From Melioribacteraceae bacterium (GTDB lineage: Bacteria > Bacteroidota > Ignavibacteria > Ignavibacteriales > Melioribacteraceae), in NCBI GenBank assembly GCA_023230485.1, contig JALNXG010000076.1, positions 1 to 17,267 on the forward strand: DNA of 17,267 bases, in the 5' to 3' direction. Positions 13,221 through 17,267 of the stretch are shown in pieces. The notes under the pieces are model-generated. The model did not search any database, was not told the DNA's origin, and saw only the letters and a list, made by a program, of their open reading frames with translations. Position numbers and translations under genes: made by a program. How positions within the stretch are numbered: position 1 is the first letter of the stretch; the number at the start of each line of letters is the position of its first letter.

Positions 13221-16183
13221 AAAGCTTTTACCTTCTGATTAGCTTCTTTATAAAAGGGTCCGGAATTATGTTTAATCATAACAGCTTTATACATATCACG
13301 TGCTTGTTTTTTATCGTTCAGCTTCACATAACAATCACCGAGAAGCAAAAGCGATTTAGTAAACCATTCATCATAAGCACCAAAGACAGAACGAACTCTT
13401 ACCAAAGCAGTTATTGCTTCTTTATAATCACCTGATTTAAATAGTGTGAGACCGTACATATATTGAGCTTGAGCACCGATATCATCTAATCTATTTTCTC
13501 CGGCTTCCTTAAATAACAAACCGGCATTTTCATAATTTTTATTGTTAAGCTCAATTACTCCTAGTTCTATTTTTGCTTTTGAGGCAAATATATTTCCATC
13601 ATAGTAATTTATTATTTGTGCATAAAGATTATAGGCATCATTAATCTGTCCATTTTTTTTAAGTGTATTCGCCTTAATATACATTAATTCAGGAAGTCGA
13701 ACAGAGTTCGGTTGCGAATTAATAATTTTATCTAAATAATTTATTGCTTCGGAATAATTCTTTTTGTTATCGTAAATAGTAGAAAGGTCGATCACGGCAG
13801 AGACTGCAATATCACTCTTGCTATAATTATTTACAACTTTTTTGAATGCTTCAATTGCATCGCTTTCTCGCTTAAGACTCTGACTGCTTTTTGCAATCCA
13901 GTAAAAAGCATTTACAACCAAATTACTTGATGGATATCTTGAAATCAAGTTATCATATTCAGAGATAGCTTTAGAAAAACTATCCGAATTAAAATACAAA
14001 TCACCTTTTTTTAATAGTATCTGATCGCCAAAACTTGAATTGGGATTATTTTTTAAGAATCGATCAATTTCATTTGCAGCTTCTTCAGGTTTGTCTATAG
14101 CTAAGTATGAGTATTGAATTCCATTTATAGCATCTAATACATATTGCGATTTTGGGTAATCATTCAATACCCGATTATAAAAAACATTTGCAGAATCATA
14201 AGCTCCTAAATTAAAATAAGAATCGCCGCTTGAATACAAAGCAACAGGCACTAATTCTGATGAAGGGTACTTTTCGATTAATTGTTCATAACTAGCAACT
14301 GCATTCCGATATTGTCCGTTTTGGAAACTAATCCAGCCTATCACATACTGAGATTCATCCTTAAATTTGGATCGGGGAAATTTGGATTGAAGTGCTTTAA
14401 ATTCATTTATAGCTTCGGTTGATTTACCTGATTTATAGAGTGCCTGTGCATATTGATAATAAGCGGCATCGCTATTTAAGTTCTTTGATTCCCTAAATAA
14501 GTCAGAATATATTGCACTTGCTCTATCATAATTTTTTGTTCCATAATAACTATCAGCAAGGCGGAACTTTGCATCATTTACTCTAATATCATTTCTATAT
14601 TTTTTAATAAAATCATTGAATTGGGCAATAGCACTTGTGAAATTTTTTTGATTGAAATATGCGTATCCCTTTCCATAAATCACCTGTTTATCAAGTTCTT
14701 TTTCGGAATCTTTAACTAAGTTATAATGTTTTATTGCATTATTAAATTCACCTAAAGCAGAATACGATTCGGCTAAATAAAAATTCACTTTATCCTGTTC
14801 AAAATCTTTGAATCTGTTTTTTAATTCACTTAGGAATTGAATCGAATTTTCATATTTATTAAGATAGTATTCAGATACTCCTAAGCCAAGCAAGGCACGA
14901 CCATAAAGAGGATCAATTAAATTAAGATCATTCATACCGGATTCATAGAAAGACTTTGCATCAGAATAGCGTCCTTGATTCATACGAATTTCACCAAGTA
15001 AAATACTACTTTTTGCCTTAGTTGATTTATCTCTCGATTTTAATGCCTTCGCAAGAAATTTTTCTGATTCTTCAGGATTACTTTTTCTATAATTAACAGA
15101 TCCAATATTTAACTGTGCCATCTCGGTATATTTATGATTAGGATATTTTTCTATGAAATTTTTGAATAATTCAATTGAACGATCAAAATCACCCATATAT
15201 TTTTGAGTCTCGGCTTTCCAGAAAAACGCAGTTATTGCCACTGAATCATCTGCATTTACGGATAATGAATCAAATATTTTATACGCATTTTCATAATTTT
15301 CTTTTTGAAAATAAATCCAGGCTAAAGATAATTCTGATTTATTTTTTACTTCTTCAGGAATATTAAAATTAGATGAAAGGTCTTTGAAGATATCTTCTGC
15401 TTTTGCGTATTCTTCTGTCCTTATTAATGAGCTGGCAAGGTAATACTGAGTAGTAGTTTTATCGTCAAAACCTAGTTTATTTGTTAATGGATCGCTCAAT
15501 TCTAATACTGAATTTTCGAAAAATCTTAAATGGTAGTTGGCAATACCAATTCTATATTGTGCCAAGGGAGCTAATAAATCATCTTGATAGTAAGTTAAAA
15601 GTTCATCATAATATTTTATCGCATCTTCATTTTTGTTCAATTTTTCATAAACAATTCCAAGCGAATAAATTGCATTGACTAATTTTGTGTTATTTTCTTT
15701 GAAGTCATAAGCTTTTAGCAGGTATTCCTCTGCTTCATAGTATCTTTTGTTCTGTAAGAAAGTTTCTCCGATCCAATAATGAGCTTCTTCAAAATTATTA
15801 CTCAAAGGGAAAATATTTAGAAACATCAAGAATTTTTCTCTGCTTTTTCTAAACTCCTTATTAATAAAATATAATTCACCTAATCGATAAAGTATTTGCT
15901 CATTAAAAGTAGAATTAGGGAAAAGCTCTAACGCCTCTTCAAATTCGGAAATTGCTCCATCGTATTCTTTTAGATTATAAAGAGAAAGTGCAGAGAAATA
16001 AAATACAGCCGATTTAGTATCATCATTTGCAGAAACATCTTTTTTAATTTCACTAAAGAAATTATATGCTTTAGTAAATTCATTTCGTTCGAGTAGATTG
16101 ATTCCATCGGCAAGCTTTGGGTAATATGATTGTGCATTTAATACAACCGCAAGCGAAAATAGTAATAAAAGGATTTTCTTCAT
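13217..16183 (-). CDS. Large secreted/periplasmic TPR-repeat protein
   Basis: The protein has 988 residues with a signal peptide at about 1-17 (ends LNAQ). The rest is almost wholly TPR repeats of about 34-37 residues, some 25 in all, with the usual W/Y-x-LG..Y......A...F......P pattern (for example QILYRLGELYFINKEFRKSREKF and YVIGWISFQNGQYRNAVASYEQLIEKYP). The repeats resemble the YbgF/CpoB and BamD-type 'outer-membrane assembly' TPRs. No catalytic domain is present, so it is a protein-protein scaffold. It is the first gene of the six-gene operon and is translationally coupled (ATGA) to the barrel gene, suggesting they form one complex. The Shine-Dalgarno is weak. Periplasmic location is inferred from the signal peptide. 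Confidence 0.9.
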   Translation of the reverse strand: MKKILLLLFSLAVVLNAQSYYPKLADGINLLERNEFTKAYNFFSEIKKDVSANDDTKSAVFYFSALSLYNLKEYDGAISEFEEALELFPNSTFNEQILYRLGELYFINKEFRKSREKFLMFLNIFPLSNNFEEAHYWIGETFLQNKRYYEAEEYLLKAYDFKENNTKLVNAIYSLGIVYEKLNKNEDAIKYYDELLTYYQDDLLAPLAQYRIGIANYHLRFFENSVLELSDPLTNKLGFDDKTTTQYYLASSLIRTEEYAKAEDIFKDLSSNFNIPEEVKNKSELSLAWIYFQKENYENAYKIFDSLSVNADDSVAITAFFWKAETQKYMGDFDRSIELFKNFIEKYPNHKYTEMAQLNIGSVNYRKSNPEESEKFLAKALKSRDKSTKAKSSILLGEIRMNQGRYSDAKSFYESGMNDLNLIDPLYGRALLGLGVSEYYLNKYENSIQFLSELKNRFKDFEQDKVNFYLAESYSALGEFNNAIKHYNLVKDSEKELDKQVIYGKGYAYFNQKNFTSAIAQFNDFIKKYRNDIRVNDAKFRLADSYYGTKNYDRASAIYSDLFRESKNLNSDAAYYQYAQALYKSGKSTEAINEFKALQSKFPRSKFKDESQYVIGWISFQNGQYRNAVASYEQLIEKYPSSELVPVALYSSGDSYFNLGAYDSANVFYNRVLNDYPKSQYVLDAINGIQYSYLAIDKPEEAANEIDRFLKNNPNSSFGDQILLKKGDLYFNSDSFSKAISEYDNLISRYPSSNLVVNAFYWIAKSSQSLKRESDAIEAFKKVVNNYSKSDIAVSAVIDLSTIYDNKKNYSEAINYLDKIINSQPNSVRLPELMYIKANTLKKNGQINDAYNLYAQIINYYDGNIFASKAKIELGVIELNNKNYENAGLLFKEAGENRLDDIGAQAQYMYGLTLFKSGDYKEAITALVRVRSVFGAYDEWFTKSLLLLGDCYVKLNDKKQARDMYKAVMIKHNSGPFYKEANQKVKAL

Positions 16184-16322
16184 ATTGTCTTATCATTAAA
16201 TAGAAAGATTATTTTATTATGACAGCTAAATTTAAGAAAATTATAAGTGAGATTTTTGATTATACGATTTAGATTCTTTATCTGTTCCAAAATAATTCGG
16301 CAATAAAAAAAAGAAGGGAATG
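16184..16322 (-). promoter_or_regulatory. Upstream region of the TPR/barrel/HU-SPOR/Ton operon
   Basis: This AT-rich region must hold the operon promoter. On the minus strand TATAAT occurs at 16259-16264 and at 16240-16245, both plausible -10 elements. Neither has a good -35 at 16-18 bp, so the assignment is tentative. Confidence 0.3.
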
Positions 16323-16346
16323 AAAAAAGCCCTCGAAAGAGGGCTT
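16323..16346 (-). terminator. Intrinsic terminator of the small TPR gene
   Basis: AAGCCCTC (16327-16334), loop GAAA, GAGGGCTT (16339-16346) form a perfect 8-bp stem. On the minus strand it is followed by a run of T (complement of 16323-16328), starting 7 bp past the stop codon. It insulates the downstream operon. Confidence 0.92.
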
Positions 16347-16353
16347 AGAAAAT

Positions 16354-17118
16354 TTATTTTAATAAATTTAATTCATACTCGCTTAATTTGCGGTATTGAG
16401 CATCTTTTTTTGCTAATTCAAAGTTCTCTTTTGCTTTTGTTATGTCATCTTTGCGCTTGAAACCGAGACCTTTATAATAATAAGCTGCTCCTTTAAGAGA
16501 AGAAGATTTTAATCCAAGTACTTTATCAGCACTTGAAATACCTTTATCAAAATCGCCGTTTTCAATATATGTGATGGCTAAAGAGAGAAGAGCGGCATCA
16601 TAAGGATAAAAATTAACAGCTTCGTTTAAGCTTTCGATTGATTTTGCGTAATTACCATCTTTTTTATACTGATCGCCTAATTTTGTTAAAGATCTAGAGA
16701 TATATTCTTTAGCTTTGTCTTTAAGCGATTTTTGCTTGGTTAATTGTTCAAATTTTTTGAATGCATCTACTGCTTGTGCATATTTACCATCTTGAAAAAG
16801 AGTACCACCTAAACCATTATAAGCTACATCAAAATTTGGTGAAAGTTGGATAGCTGCGTTAAAAGCCTCTTCTGCGGCTTCTAATTTATTTAATTTACGA
16901 AGAGTAACGCCCTTTTGGTAATAAGTTCTATGGTCTTTTTCGATTTTTAGAGCTTCATCATATTGCTTTAATGCACCATCATAATTACCGGATTTCATTA
17001 GTTTGTTACCTTCATTGTAAGCTTTAGCAGCATCCGGTACCATCGATTTATCCTGAGCATTAATTGTAATTATTGAGAAAAGGAACAGAATTAACATTGA
17101 CAGAGTTATTTTCTTCAT
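16354..17118 (-). CDS. Small secreted TPR protein
   Basis: The protein has 254 residues with a signal peptide at about 1-21 (ends INAQ). It carries about six TPR motifs, for example 32-61 (AYNEGNKLMKSGNYDGALKQYDEALKI split by its helix turn), 65-95, 98-130, 145-172, 176-203 and 210-240. AAGGAT upstream of the ATG supports the start. It is separately terminated, so it is not part of the operon that follows. It lies 32 bp downstream of tRNA-Leu on the same strand with no hairpin between, so read-through from the tRNA promoter is possible. It is likely a periplasmic scaffold; no specific partner can be read. Confidence 0.88.
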   Translation of the reverse strand: MKKITLSMLILFLFSIITINAQDKSMVPDAAKAYNEGNKLMKSGNYDGALKQYDEALKIEKDHRTYYQKGVTLRKLNKLEAAEEAFNAAIQLSPNFDVAYNGLGGTLFQDGKYAQAVDAFKKFEQLTKQKSLKDKAKEYISRSLTKLGDQYKKDGNYAKSIESLNEAVNFYPYDAALLSLAITYIENGDFDKGISSADKVLGLKSSSLKGAAYYYKGLGFKRKDDITKAKENFELAKKDAQYRKLSEYELNLLK

Positions 17119-17150
17119 ACTTGTATCCTTATATATTGAGGTTTAAGAGA

Positions 17151-17237
17151 TGGTGCGGAAAGCGGGACTCGAACCCGCACGCTCGAACGAGCACTACCCC
17201 CTCAAAGTAGCGTGTATACCAATTTCACCACTTCCGC
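17151..17237 (-). tRNA. tRNA-Leu (anticodon GAG), CCA encoded
   Basis: The minus strand gives an 87-nt class II cloverleaf. Parts are acceptor GCGGAAG/TTTCCGC (last pair G.T), D arm GTG..CAC, anticodon stem CTACT/GGTAG with loop TTGAGGG (anticodon GAG), and a long variable arm (GCTC-GTTC-GAGC). The T arm is GCGGG-TTCGAGT-CCCGC, with discriminator A and an encoded CCA. The long variable arm and A73 confirm Leu. Confidence 0.95.
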
Positions 17238-17267
17238 ATTATCAGATGTGCAAAATAAATTCTTGAG

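Overview
The window is AT-rich bacterial chromosome, by eye about one-third G+C. It most resembles the Bacteroidota/Chlorobi (FCB) group, and Ignavibacteria-like lineages in particular. The supports are outer-membrane and lipoprotein genes with Ig-like repeats, a divergent-InlB-repeat plus DUF3494 surface protein, very long periplasmic TPR proteins, an HU+SPOR fusion protein, and signal peptides ending in ...AQ or ...SQ. The taxonomic placement is inference. Many but not all genes have a Shine-Dalgarno sequence, and gene packing is tight, with 1- to 8-nt overlaps inside operons.

Layout, left to right. (1) Bases 1-2754, + strand: the 3' part of a surface protein gene (225-bp tandem repeats followed by a DUF3494 ice-binding-type domain), a strong hairpin, then an OmpA-family outer-membrane protein with a terminator. 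(2) Bases 2755-3516: gene-poor. It holds a 116-bp inverted-repeat structure flanked by TA, the decayed remnant of a helix-turn-helix protein, a tRNA-Gln(CTG) on the minus strand with its own promoter and terminator, and the hairpin ending the next gene. (3) Bases 3517-5970, minus: a lipoprotein made of eight Ig-like repeats. (4) Bases 6066-8166, + strand: a tightly coupled four-gene operon of a secreted NHL-type beta-propeller, a DUF2085 membrane protein and two small multi-pass membrane proteins. (5) Bases 8138-16183, minus: a six-gene operon transcribed right to left. (6) Bases 16323-17237, minus: tRNA-Leu(GAG), then a small secreted TPR protein with a textbook terminator.

The most interesting unit is the six-gene operon. 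In transcription order it encodes a 988-residue secreted TPR protein, a 530-residue outer-membrane beta-barrel with a TonB-box-like segment but apparently no plug domain, a protein joining an N-terminal HU-type DNA-binding domain through one membrane segment to a C-terminal SPOR (peptidoglycan-binding) domain, and then a complete ExbB-ExbD-TonB motor. All spacings are from a 4-nt overlap to 18 bp. Together these parts could touch the outer membrane, periplasm, peptidoglycan, inner membrane and possibly the nucleoid. The layout recalls a Tol-Pal-CpoB envelope-constriction machine, though no TolB or Pal gene is present. That functional reading is inference; the individual domain calls are fairly secure.

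No CRISPR array, phage block, toxin-antitoxin pair, restriction system or complete transposase was seen.
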